This document shows, piece after piece, positions 30,404 to 39,799 of a stretch of 64,000 nt of DNA (its first letter is position 1; the number at the start of each line of letters is the position of its first letter). The position numbers and the translations under genes were made by a program. The DNA comes from Prorocentrum cordatum (taxonomy: Eukaryota > Sar > Dinophyceae > Prorocentrales > Prorocentraceae). The notes under the pieces were generated by a model. The model worked only from the letters and a program-made list of their open reading frames with translations, searched no databases and was not told the DNA's origin. The stretch lies in contig CAUYUJ010000732.1 of assembly GCA_963575745.1 (NCBI GenBank), forward strand, positions 31,005 through 95,004, read 5' to 3'.

Positions 30404-31500
30404 AGAGGCGGAGGAAACGGCGGCAGAGGTAGAGGAGGTCGAGGCGGTGGAGTCAGATGCGCAGGAGGAGGCGAAGGCCGAGGAGGTGCAGGAGCAGCAG
30501 CAGTTCGTGGTCTATCGTAAAGAGTTTGTGGATCAGTTGGGAGCGGAGTGGGGCCAAGCCTTTCCGAGCAACCAGCTTCAGCAACAAGAGCAAACCATCA
30601 TATAAAAAAGAAAAGCAGCTCCCAAATACCCAAAATGAATTGGACGAGACAGAGCTACGTATTGAACCCCGATCCACGTACAAGCTGGAGTTCTCGGCTA
30701 AGGCAGATCAGCGGCAGTAGGATCATTCAAAGATGCGCGAGGAGGCGGCGGCTTGCGTCGCCGACAGTTCCAACTCCTCAGTTGAGCAGCTCAAACATAA
30801 GCTGTCGTTGTGGGAAGAAGTTATCGAATCTCACCCCAATAAAGACGAGCGCGCTCCGACAGGAGTGCGGCGCAAAGAGCTCGGCAGCAGCATCCGCAGC
30901 AGCAGTGTCAGGCACGGGTGTGGGCAGGGAGGGGGGCAAGGCAGATGACCCGGATCTGCAGCAGCAGTGCCAGTGCCAGAAGACGAAGCGGAACCCAGGG
31001 CATGGCGCGACAAGGGCTTGGAGGGACTGGATGAGGAGATATTTTTTCTCCCGCCAGAGGCGCACCAGCAGCCAAGTGGACATTGAGGGCCTTCTGGGAA
31101 AGCTGAAGGGCACAAATGCCTTCGCCGAGGTATTCCCCCATGGTTCTGGAGATGCCCCCCCCCAAGCAGCACGTGCCAAGATCTTTGAGACGTTCGCGAG
31201 GGTCGAGGGCAAGAGCGGGGGCAAAGGAGGGCCGTCGTCGTCGCTCGCAGCAGGATCAGGCGGATACCCAACTCGCTGTTAGCACGCCAGCGCCACGCAC
31301 GAGGGCCCGAGGAAGAGGCAGCTACTACCCTAAGGACATTGTCACCAGCACCGCGAGTGCCAATTCGCGGGCTACGGACGCGGGCTTTTCCCCGCCAAGT
31401 TTCTTCAGATACTACCTTCGTCCAGGAAAGCAGGCCTCGCGTTACTGCGTACGAGCAGACGACAGACATACTTCTAACTATAAACTTCAATGGCCAGACT
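30404..31500 (+). pseudogene. LINE E ORF1, C-terminal helical part, frameshifted
   Basis: Successive plus frames give an acidic Ala/Glu helix (EEAKAEEVQEQQQFVVYRKE at about 30470-30535), then QNELDETELRIEPRSTYKLE, then MREEAAACVADSSN and VEQLKHKLSLWEEVIESHPN. Coiled-coil-like segments between an ORF1 finger and an endonuclease fit LINE ORF1. Later sequence is Ser/Arg-rich and not recognisable. Confidence 0.45.
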
Positions 31501-31568
31501 CAATGATCAGACAGCCAAGTGCATGGTAGACAGGGCCTGTCAGGCCTCGAAGGAAGAAGTCCCAGTGG

Positions 31569-31600
<32 letters not shown>
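31569..31600. repeat. TA microsatellite
   Basis: Pure TATATA inside LINE E, just before the endonuclease. Confidence 0.95.
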
Positions 31601-31602
<2 letters not shown>

Positions 31603-31734
31603 TGCAGGGGTCGCCATGATTGTTGGACAAGTAAGTCTTCGGGCAGCATCCCAGGACGAGTCTGTAGATGCTCTCATAGGTCGCAGGCGCATGGGGCCAT
31701 TGCCCCGTGCTCCGACTACCTCCGCGCTGTGAAA

Positions 31735-32415
31735 GGTTGAGGCGAATGCAACGTGGAAGTCCCCGGCCCGATGGGGCTCGACATCGCCCAACGTGGGCAC
31801 CCCTTCCTAGTGGGGTGGGGGTTTCAACATTGACGCGGGCATCTTTGCTGAACGTGTAGACCTCAGACCACTCGGCTTAAACATCAAATGCGCAGCGGAG
31901 CCCACCCTTGCAGCCTTGTCCGACAATGATGAAATCGCCCGCAGATCGCACATAGGCTATCTTCTTGTCAGTACAGAACTTACACATGTATTCACTGATG
32001 CCTCGGCCAATTACCGCGTTGAGCTTGCCCCGGTCAGCGTCGTGGATCTTTCGCTTTCAGGGGCAACAGAGGACATTGTGGTGCATGCGCCTGAGGTATG
32101 CCAGTCCTATCCGACAGAAAATGCGATGGGCCCCATATACCGACCATCCCTGCCAGACTACCACGACGTCATCACCGACCTTCGAAAATATGTTGCAGGA
32201 CGCACTGATGCAGATGACCGCGCACGGAGCTTAGCAGGGGGTCTACACAGCTTCAACCTGGCTCACATTTCCCAAATTGCATGCCAAATGGGTGCCGAAC
32301 GTGCTCTCAGAAATCTGAATGACGACGCGTGGCAAACAGCCAGGGGGGAGTTGGACGCGCAAGTGGTACCCTGGCAGCAACGAATACAGACAACATCACG
32401 ACGAAAGTCTACCTG
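31735..32415 (+). pseudogene. LINE E ORF2: endonuclease domain, second half
   Basis: The frame gives VGWGFNIDAGIFAE (GDFN motif; Asp to Gly), CAAEPTLA, RRSHIGYLLVSTELTHV (SxIDYFLVS motif; Asp to Gly) and YRVELAPVSVVDLSLSG, the strand and histidine region, with the catalytic SDH replaced. About 140 residues after GDFN are collinear with dinoflagellate LINE endonucleases. Loss of both aspartates and the His makes it inactive. The open frame 31916-32416 is this region. Confidence 0.6.
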
Positions 32416-33419
32416 AACGTGCGCTATCGTGGTTTCGCAGACGCACGCACGAGCTACACAGTCTAAACCGGCATGTACCAGCAGGTCAGGCACCCGCAGG
32501 TTACTGCGCCAAGTTGGCCGGCATGCTGATCAAGTTACCCAAAGCAGGAGGCCCTTTCCGCGCTCGCTGGAGGGGGGTGGTTCGCTATTTCATCTTTTGT
32601 ATAACCGAAGTAGCATCGGTATTCTCGAAGACTATGACGCGCGCCCTGCAGGTTCCACTATGGGATCTGTTGTTTTGCCGAACACCATACGGGGCAGCGC
32701 ATGGATCAGACAGGCGCCTCCAGAAGGGGAAGTTGGCAGGGGCGGGTAGATCAAGCAGTGGAAGGATAAGGGCCAGCACTGCGCAGGCACTTAGAGGGGA
32801 AGGATGCGCATGACACGGATTAGTTCATCGCGGAGGAATGGCTCTCGCCATCTCTCCCAGGGCTCATGAATCAGCAGCTTGCTACGTGGAATCAGAAATG
32901 GGCTGCTTCTAAAGACAGCTTACCAGAGCCAGAGTGGATACGAGACAGAAGGCCCATGCACATCCCAGAAGCAGCGGACCCAGGGCCCCCCCCCAGACAA
33001 TTGCCGAGAAATTCAAATCAAGGGCGTGCCGACCATGTAGGTTTCATCCCAGACATTTCGGCAAGCTAGCACAACCAGGGCAATTAGCCATGAGTCTCTC
33101 GTTCCAAGTAATGGACATTGAACAACGGCCCTGCTGCTACGAGATCCACCCAGCTCCTCCCGGCCCGCAAACGCAAAGGCCCAGGGCGAATATGCACTGC
33201 ATCTTCCCCAGGCATGTTGCGCATCAAAGGCGAGGCGGCAGCAGCGTAATGCAACATCTGGGAGACGCAGCGGGCTAGGCGGGGACTTCTCAGCATTGCA
33301 GGGCAGATCGCCGGAGGGCGCAGTGCGGGGGCAGGCCGCCCGAGCGGAGCTTCAGTCAGGTAAGGGGCGCCACTACTTACAGCTCCCATGGGGCGCCTCC
33401 GCGTTCCGCGAGCACCTCG
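32416..33419 (+). other. LINE E linker between endonuclease and RT, decayed
   Basis: Open but repeatedly shifted frames with no clear motif. Position is the only evidence. Confidence 0.35.
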
Positions 33420-33760
33420 ACCGCGAGATCTTGATGGGCCAGGCAAGCTTCACTTGCTACCCATTGCGTATCCAATGATTTAATATCCAGGTTTACCGAT
33501 GGCCCCGTTGGCTCTTACTAGATGGTGCGGTTTCATCGGCAGTACTTCCACATCGAGGCATTGCAGCAAGTGGTTCGGCAGCAACATGCGAGGCCAACTG
33601 GGAATCCACGATGCCGTTCATGCCAGTGCAGCAGGTGGTTCGGCAGCCCGATGCCGCCCATGGCTCAATCCATAGACCCAGCACCGAGAGGAGTAGCATC
33701 AAGTTCTCGCATACATGACCTCAACTTCAGCGCATGGGGTAACGGAGTCGCCCCAGAGAA
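33420..33760 (+). pseudogene. LINE E ORF2: reverse transcriptase palm fragment
   Basis: Reading through frame changes gives MGQASFTCYPLRIQ, then YRWPRWLLLDGAVSSAVLPH and RGIAASGSAATC: the MYxxPRxLxxDGxxS-P-RGIAAGCSxAT block of LINE RTs. The following FVDD loop is not found. Confidence 0.6.
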
Positions 33761-34720
33761 CTAGTGGATGTAGTGCGGGCATACTGTAAGGCTCCTCTGG
33801 GGCATATCTGAAGCCCACAGATGCAGACGGATTGCCATGTAGTCGCGGTGGTATTTGCCACTCTGGGTTGTTGGTGCATCCGAAGGTGTTGAGGCCAGGC
33901 TCGAACCATCCTGGAGCCATGCATGGGAATTGTTTGGGTCGTCCTGAGGGCCATCTTGGGCCGAGTTGGGCCTTCGGGTATCTTGGAGGTCAGCTTCGGT
34001 GCTCTAAGCGAGTGTTAGGGCTATATTTGTCGCGCTTTCCGATTGCATTTCTTGGGCATGGGCAGTCAGTATTGCGGCCACCTTCGGGGGTCCAGAGCTG
34101 ATCCGGGTGATCTGAAGAATCGGAAGACTCACAGCCCTCTCATGTTTTTTGTTCTCCATGCTTTATGGGTTTGGTCTCAGAGTTCTTCGAGGGGCCCTTC
34201 CACATCCTTCTGCCGCCCTACTATCCGGGGCTGGGACTTCAAGTAGCTCGTAGAGAGCTAAGTGGAATTCCGATTTCCCGATAGCTCGCAGAGAGCGAGA
34301 GGTTTTCATATGAATTAAAGAGCCGGAGCCGCAGGGTAGCTCCAGAGCTCGTTCGGGCTTCCGTTTTCAAGCGCCGCTGCCATTTGCTTGATTTCGCAGC
34401 GTGCCCCGACAGGCCTTTCCTAATACGTCCGCCAGGAAGCTCCCCAGAAGGTCCTTCGGAAGCTGTCTCCGGGAGCTTCCAGAGTTTTTGGGGGCCTATC
34501 CGCGTCCTCCTGGCGCCCTGCTATCCGGGCTCATGTTTATAATTAGTAGTCCGGGGCCGCAGGGGGGCCCGGGGTTCGTTCCGGCTTCTGGCGGGACACC
34601 TCGGCGCTAATTGCATGATTAGACCCTTCGTTGAACATGGCCTTCCAGCATATTCGCGCCGAAGACAGCTGGAAGCCGCCGAAGACGGCCCCGAGCCGAT
34701 GGGCAACGACGGGTCCACGC
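33761..34720. other. Repeat-rich spacer
   Basis: Contains GGCC-N-TCTTGG motifs and an old direct duplication: CCTTCTGCCGCCCTACTATCC (about 34207) against CCTCCTGGCGCCCTGCTATCC (about 34507), each followed by similar sequence. No gene. Confidence 0.45.
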
Positions 34721-34729
34721 TCGAATGCG

Positions 34730-34930
34730 TGGCAAGATGCAGCCGGCTGCCTTCTTGGCCGCCTGCTTGGCTGCTTGCTTGGTTGCCTGCTTGGCCGCCT
34801 GCTTGGCTGCCTTCTGGGCTTCCTCATTGCCTGCCTTCTTGGCTGCTGTCTCGGCTCCAGTCTCGGCTGCCTCCTTAGCTTCTTTTTTTGGCTGCCTGCT
34901 TGGCTGTCTTCTTGGTCGCCGTCTCGCTGG
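34730..34930. repeat. 12-bp GCCTGCTTGGCT minisatellite
   Basis: TTGGCCGCCTGC, TTGGCTGCTTGC and TTGGTTGCCTGC units. Frames read as Cys/Leu/Ala. Confidence 0.85.
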
Positions 34931-34949
34931 CCTTCTTGGAGGCGCGGAT

Positions 34950-35230
34950 GCTTTTCGCCGGGCTTGGCTTTCGCGGGGCTTCATTTCGCCGGGGCTTGCC
35001 TTCGCCGGGGCTGGTTTTCGCCTGGCTTCGTTTGGCCGGGGCTGGCTTTCGCTGGGGTTGGCATTCGCCAGGGTTGGCTTTCGCCACGGTTGGCTGTCGC
35101 CCGGGTTGGCCTTCGCCAGGGATGGTTTTCGCCCAGGTTGGCTTTCGCCCGGGTTGGCTTTCGCCAGGGATGGTTTTCGCCGGGCTTCGTTTCGCCGGGA
35201 TTGGCGTTCGCCGGGGTTGGGCGCGGGCTC
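34950..35230. repeat. 18-bp minisatellite GGCTTTCGCCNGGGTT, forward block
   Basis: About 15 units, e.g. GGTTGGCTTTCGCCCGGG. The same unit occurs in reverse complement at 36215-36485. Confidence 0.9.
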
Positions 35231-35239
35231 CAAACGGCC

Positions 35240-35935
35240 GGTCCGGTCGGGCGGGCGGACCCTAATGGGCGGGGCGGGTGGGGTCGGGGAGCGCAAACCC
35301 TGACGGGCGGGTCGAGTCGGGCGGGCGGAACGTTAAAGTGCGGGGCGCGCTCGAGTGAGCACGCGTAAACCCGAACGGGCGGGTCGGGTCGGGCGGGCGG
35401 GCCCGGACGGGCGGGACATATCGGGCCAGGTCGGGGGGGCTCTAACGGGCGGGTCGGGTCAGGCGGGCGGGGCACCAAAGTGCGAGGCGCGTTCGATCGA
35501 GCACGCGTGAACCCGAACGGGCGGGTCGGGTCGGGCGGGCGGACCCGAACGGGCGGGGCGGATCGGGTCGGGTCGGGCGGACCCTGATGGTCAGGTCGGG
35601 TCGGGCGGGCAGGGCACCAAAGTTGGGGCGCGCTCGAATGAACGCGTGTGAACCCGAACGGGTGGGTCGGGTCGGGCGGGCGGGTGCGAACGGGCGGGAC
35701 GGGTCAGGCCGGGTCGGGCGGACCTTAGCGGGCGGATCGGGTCGGGCGGGTGACGCATTAAACTGTGGGGCGCGCTCGAGTGAGCACGCGTGAACCCGAA
35801 CGGGTGGGTCGGGTCGGGCGGGCGGGCCCGAACGGGCGTGACGGGTCAGGTCGGGCCGGACGGACCTTAGCGGGCGGATCGGGTCGGGCGGGTGAGACAT
35901 TAAAGTGTGGGGCGCGCTCGAGTGAGCAAGCGTCT
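35240..35935. repeat. 142-bp tandem satellite, five units
   Basis: The landmark AAAGTGCGGGGCGCGCTCGA and variants begins at 35334, 35475, 35618, 35760 and 35903 (periods 141, 143, 142, 143). Each unit has GAGCACGCGTGAACCCGAAC and a run of GGGTCGGGTCGGGCGGGCGG, a G-quadruplex-prone segment. Confidence 0.95.
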
Positions 35936-36214
35936 AGCTCTGTCAGGGGGCACGTAGCACTAACTGACCTTGGGCCTCAATGGGGGCCTGAGCAACGGCG
36001 GTGTGCATGTATAGGTCAGGCCATCTGGGAAGAAGGAGGGGGCTTCTACTTCCAGTGATGCTGCGGGAACGCGACGGAGCTCCAGCCAACCAGCCGCGGA
36101 CAAGAGGAGCCAGAAGAGAAGAGGATGAAAAGGAACAGCAGCAGCATAAAAAGACAGGAGCGGGAGAAGGAGAGGAGGAAGAGGAGGGCGAAAACGAACC
36201 CAAGCGATAGCCAT

Positions 36215-36485
36215 CCCGGGCGAAAGACCAATCCGGGCAAAACCCCACCCGGGCGAAATCCAACACGGTCGAAAGACCAACCCGGGCAAAGCCCCACCAG
36301 GGCGAAAGCCAACCCGGGCGAAAGCCCCACCCGGGCGAAAGCCAACCCGTGCGAAAGCCAACCCTGGTGAAAGCCAATTCGGGCGAAAGCCAAACCATGC
36401 GAAAGCCAACATTGGCAAGAGCCTACCCGAGCGAAAGCGAACCCGGGCGAAATGAACCGGGCGAAAGCCAACCCGGGCGAAAAAC
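36215..36485. repeat. 18-bp minisatellite, reverse-complement block
   Basis: CGGGCGAAAGCCAACCCGGG units, about 15 copies, complementary to the block at 34950-35230. Confidence 0.9.
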
Positions 36486-36583
36486 ATGTTTTTTCTCCTC
36501 GGCGGCCTCCTCGGCTGCCTCCTCGGCTGCCTCCTTGGTCGCCTCCAGGCCTTCCGATTGTGCCTCGGCAGCCGTCTCAGATG

Positions 36584-37120
36584 ATGGCGTGAGGAACTCG
36601 ATTCCCAACCTGGTGTTCTTCTCGGGGCCGGTTGATCCAGAGGATAGGGGGCCACATGCGAACCCTAACCCCTACCCCCCACGATTTCTGAGGGGGAGGG
36701 TGGGGTTCACTTCGCTCGGGAGCTCCCGAACGAAGTCAAGGGTGCCCCCGAGGGCGCGAAGTTATTCGCGCTTCGCGGTTCGGCTCCGATGTTTCCTCAT
36801 CCTCCTCTTCTCCCCTGGGGGGCGGCGCGAGAGCGCGAAGCTATTCGCGCCTCGCGCTCCGCGCAGCGCGAAGCGCGAAGCTGGGAGCCCTTGGAAGTGA
36901 ACCCCACCCTCCCCCTCAGGAATCGTGGGGGGTAGTGGGTAGGCTTCGCACGTGGCCCCCCAGAGGACGTCGTCGAGAACAACCGGAGGTTTGTGCCGCC
37001 GGGCACGGAGTTCCGCTACTACGACTACGGGCAGCTCGACGCGTCGGCCCGCCGGATCTCCGAGCACCTGGAGCAATATCGGCGGCGCGCCCCAGGGGGG
37101 AATAGGCACAGGGTTGTGGA
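36584..37120 (+). CDS. GT32/OCH1-like glycosyltransferase gene, exon 1 (split by a MITE)
   Basis: After GCCGTCTCAG (36574-36583) the frame reads GVRNSIPNLVFFSGPVDPED up to 36644, then a MITE (36645-36962). At 36968 the same frame resumes with VVENNRRFVPPGTEFRYYD and YGQLDASARRISEHLE. This is the IP-(N/K)-I-(V/I)-(F/H)...N...P-x-(W/T)-x-x-R-(Y/L)-(Y/W)-D N-terminal half of Gly_transf_sug/OCH1-type enzymes, which transfer sugars in the Golgi or to surface polysaccharides using a nucleotide-sugar and a DxD-type metal site. Homology ends near 37067; the frame stops at 37135. No signal anchor exon was identified upstream. Later exons: 38806, 39630, 41481. Confidence 0.65.
36645..36962. mobile_element. 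MITE family E, copy 1, inserted in a coding exon; possible introner
   Basis: Ends TAGGGGGCCAC and GTGGCCCCCCA. GAGGA (part of a longer CCAGAGGA match) flanks both sides: 36640-36644 and 36963-36967. Removing the element and one duplicate rejoins the glycosyltransferase frame exactly. Inner arms (ACGATTTCTGAGGGGGAGGG, GTGGGGTTCACTTCG) match copy 2 at 37856. Family E is interrupted here by MITE H (36737-36894). Confidence 0.85.
36737..36894. mobile_element. MITE family H, copy 1, nested in MITE E
   Basis: CAAGGGTGCCCCCGAG at the left, inverted relative to GGGAGCCCTTGG at the right. AAGT is duplicated at 36733-36736 and 36895-36898. Copy 2 of MITE E lacks this insert, confirming the boundaries. 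The inside is made of GCGCGAAG / CTTCGCGC palindromes. Confidence 0.9.
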
Positions 37121-37442
37121 GGACGTGATTCATTGAGAGGAAGCGTGCTGCCAAATCATTCCCAGATGTCTAAAACATGTTTCGAATCTGTTTCAACTGT
37201 GTTAAACACATATCTGGAACATGCTCAGAACCTCTTGTTATACAGTTTAAGCGCATTTTTAATTCAATGATGGGATTGTTCGAGTGTCCATTGTCATGGC
37301 ATCCACAAGCACAGGGGTCCGGCATTCTCTCAGGAGTGGGGGAAACGCGCACAGAGACAAATTTCATCGTCGATTCCTCGGATAATGCTGGAAACTTGGG
37401 GGGGAAGACGAGAATCAAGAAGGTATGAGGAAATGTTGGGGA
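37121..37442. other. Glycosyltransferase intron 1, first part
   Basis: No exon or repeat family recognised; AT-richer than its surroundings. Confidence 0.4.
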
Positions 37443-37452
37443 TTTGTGTGTG

Positions 37453-37484
<32 letters not shown>

Positions 37485-37555
37485 TGTGTGTGTGTGTGTG
37501 TGTGCGTGTGTGTGTGTGTGCGTGTGTGTGTATGCGTGTGTGTGTGTATATTTTT
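37443..37555. repeat. Compound CGTG / TG microsatellite
   Basis: Same design as 2130-2242: GTGTGCG, CGTG tetramers, then TG with interruptions. A CTC array follows at 37720-37838. Confidence 0.95.
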
Positions 37556-37855
37556 CTTTGTGCGTCCCTGGGCCCCTTCATTCTCAGCAAGGCGGCGGGG
37601 GCTTCTCGGAGGCCCTCCCCTAGGGAGGCCGCCCGTGGCTTCGGGGGGAGGCTTCTCGGGAGGCTTCTCGGGGAAGGCGAGGGGGCTTCCGCTCGGGGAG
37701 CCGCGCGGCTTTCCTTTGATCTCCTCCTCCTCCTCCTCCTCCTCCCCCTCTCCTCCTCCTCCTCCCTCCTCCTCCTCCTCCTCCTCCTCCCCTCCTCCTC
37801 CCTCCTCCTCCTCCCCTCCTCCGCTCCTCCTCCAGCCCTTCTGGGCGTCCCGCCT

Positions 37856-38009
37856 CAGGGGGCCACTTGCGAACCCTACCCCCTGCCCCCCACGATTTCT
37901 GGGGGGGGGTGGGGTTCACTTCGCTCGGGAGCTCCCGAACGAAGTGAACCCCACCCTCCCCCCCAGAAATCCTGGGGGGTAGGGGGTAGGGTTCGCAAGT
38001 GGCCCCCTA
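37856..38009. mobile_element. MITE family E, copy 2, near-perfect 154-bp palindrome
   Basis: Begins CAGGGGGCCACTTGCGAACC and ends GGTTCGCAAGTGGCCCCCTA; inverted arms extend to the centre GGGAGCTCCC with only a few mismatches. GCCT is duplicated at 37852-37855 and 38010-38013. It lacks the MITE H insertion present in copy 1. Confidence 0.9.
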
Positions 38010-38199
38010 GCCTCGCGTCTTCGACGAGTCACGAGTACACACCGTGGCCGCCAGGCCCAGGCAATAGATGCAGGTGTGGCCTGGGTGGCTGGCCTCGCGC
38101 TCTTCGGTGGGGGCCGCCCGGAGCAGCAGCAATGTGACCCTGATCTGTATCGAAGACCCCCCCCTGTCCGGCAAAAGGATGACGCTTGCCGCACCGGGA

Positions 38200-38412
38200 T
38201 TTGGACGCCCGAAATGGGCACGGAAAGAATGGGTACAATGCCCGACAGCAGTTCCTGTGCATTTTGAACAGGACTCGTTGTCCACGCCGCCGCGGCCTGT
38301 GCCCATTCGAGACAGAAGGCCGCCTGCCCAACAGCGGCCGCTGTCGGTGTGGGACAACATTTGCTGTTGGGCATTGTGCCCATTGTTTCCGTGCCCATTT
38401 CGGGCGTCCAAA
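38200..38412. mobile_element. MITE family F, with target-site duplication
   Basis: TTTGGACGCCCGAAATGGGC at the left and GCCCATTTCGGGCGTCCAAA at the right are perfect inverted ends; imperfect pairing continues for about 25 bp (ACGG..., ACAATGCCC/GGGCATTGT). CGGGA is duplicated at 38195-38199 and 38413-38417. Non-coding. Confidence 0.9.
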
Positions 38413-38442
38413 CGGGAGGCGGTATTCCGGCACCTGGAAGAT

Positions 38443-38517
38443 GATGTGGTTCTCGCCTCAGCGCCGCCTCAGCGCCGCTTCCGCGAATGCGCGCGGCGAT
38501 AAGGCGAGAACCACATC
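38443..38517. repeat. 75-bp inverted repeat
   Basis: GATGTGGTTCTCGCCT and AGGCGAGAACCACATC are perfect 16-bp inverted arms around CAGCGCCGC direct repeats. Could be a minimal MITE; no flanking duplication seen. Confidence 0.75.
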
Positions 38518-38805
38518 TTGAAAGCGAGCCTCCTTCAATCCGTGAAACTCGCGCAGTTTTTTGTTGCGCGAAGCTGAGACGAGAGCTAGATTTTGAATAC
38601 AAGCCTGGGGGGCGGAGAGTCAGTGATTATTATTTTGTTGTTTGTCACGGTGCTACAGTTGTCGTTCGGTTCCAATCGCCTCCTAGATTTCTTTTTGTGC
38701 GGTGCTAACCATAACGGGGGGTGACCTTAAATACTGGATGAGGTTTCCCGTGCATCGTTTCTCTTCCTCGGCTCTGACTTTCCGCGCTGGGCGTGCCGCC
38801 GACAA

Positions 38806-38880
38806 GAGGCCGGAATCTCGGGGGCGTACGCTGCGTTCAGCAACCTGCGGCCCCGCTCGTTCCGCTCGGACGTGTGGCGC
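38806..38880 (+). CDS. GT32/OCH1-like glycosyltransferase, exon 2
   Basis: Following GCCGACAAGAG the frame reads EAGISGAYAAFSNLRPRSFR then SDVWRA. This is the G-x-x-G-A-(Y/F)-x-A-x-x-x-(L/Y)-x-P-x-x-(F/Y)-R-(A/S)-D-(L/V)-W-R stretch directly before the metal-binding motif in this family. Exon 1 ends HLE and exon 2 begins EAG, so they join naturally; the junctions share GAG rather than GT...AG. End set where homology stops. Confidence 0.65.
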
Positions 38881-38954
38881 GCCATTGGCGGGTGCTGCCA
38901 GAGGTGGCTCCTGCCCAGGGTGCCCCAGGAGCTTCCGCGGAGGCCCCCACGGCC

Positions 38955-39075
38955 TCCTCCTCCTCCTCCTCCTCCTCCTCCTCCTCCTCCTGCTCCTCCT
39001 CCTCCCCCTCCTCCTCCCCCTCCTGCTCCTCCTCCTCCTCCTCCTCCTCCTCCTCCTCCTCCTCCTCCTCGGTGC
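38955..39075. repeat. TCC microsatellite
   Basis: Flanked by near-identical GTGCCCCAGGAG(C/T)TTCC(G/A)CGGAGG, i.e. GTGCCCCAGGAG followed by CGGAGGCCCCCACGGCCTCC, at 38918 and 39072: the array lies between two direct repeats of about 40 bp. Confidence 0.95.
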
Positions 39076-39625
39076 CCCAGGAGTTTCCACGGAGGCCCCC
39101 ACGGCCTCCAGAACATCCGTCATTCGAGGAAGGACAACGTGCATTAACGTAAATTGTCCGAGCTCCGCGCTGATTTCTCGGACCGGCACTGGGCCCCCTG
39201 GCGGCGCCGCCCCTGGCGCGCTCCGCGCGCCAGGGAGTTGGGGCCATTGTTCAAGCAATCCGCGCGCAGCTTAGACAGTTGATGTTTATGCAGTGAGTTG
39301 CGTGTTTCTCGTTTCTCTGCTCACGGCTTTCAGGGCACCTCACGATGCTCAGAAGGCCCCAGGGGCTCCAGAATGATGGGCCGCCTAGATGGAGTCAGGG
39401 TAGATTGAGTTTGAGGTTTGAGGATCGCGCCGCGTCGTCGATGCATCGGCGATGCGGCTCGATGTGGAGCCCGATGTTCTCCACGCTGACGTTGCCGATG
39501 CATCGCCGATGTCGCCGATGTATCGGCGATGCGGCGCGATACTCCGACCCCATCTCTTCCGACCCCATCCAGGAGGCCTCTAAGAGTGGAGCGGAAAGAG
39601 CTGGGGGTTCCTTGGGGCCACGGGC
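39076..39625. other. Glycosyltransferase intron 2
   Basis: Includes a CGATGCATCGGCGATG repeat cluster at 39432-39545, many units being palindromic. No exon seen. Confidence 0.5.
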
Positions 39626-39629
39626 GCCT

Positions 39630-39790
39630 CCGGCAGCGCCCGAGCCGTGGTGATCTGGGAGCACGGCGGGCTGTACCTGGACGCCAAGGTCTTGCTGACG
39701 GCGAACATGTGGTGGCCTGAGGCCTTCCCCGCCACCCGGGACTTTTCGGAGGCCTTCTCTCGATGCTCGTTTGGGGGGACCTTCCTGGGG
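39630..39790 (+). CDS. GT32/OCH1-like glycosyltransferase, exon 3 (metal-binding motif)
   Basis: The frame reads RAVVIWEHGGLYLDAKVLLT then ANMWWPEAFPATRDFSEAF. WEHGG(L/I/V)YLD is the family's defining site: the Asp-containing motif binds the metal and nucleotide sugar. Exon 2 ends in DVWRA and this begins RAVVIW, matching the RADLWR-A-x-(L/I)-W-E-H-G-G order of relatives. Homology is clear to about 39710. The segment expected between this and exon 4 was not found, so one exon may be missed in 39.8-41.4 kb. Confidence 0.7.
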
Positions 39791-39799
39791 CCCACAGAA

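Noticed and set aside
34631-35368. 245-codon frame with repeated FARVGFRQGW-like units, resembling a repeat protein.
   Set aside because: It follows the 18-bp minisatellite, whose period is a multiple of three. The complementary block at 36.2-36.5 kb gives similar frames on the other strand.
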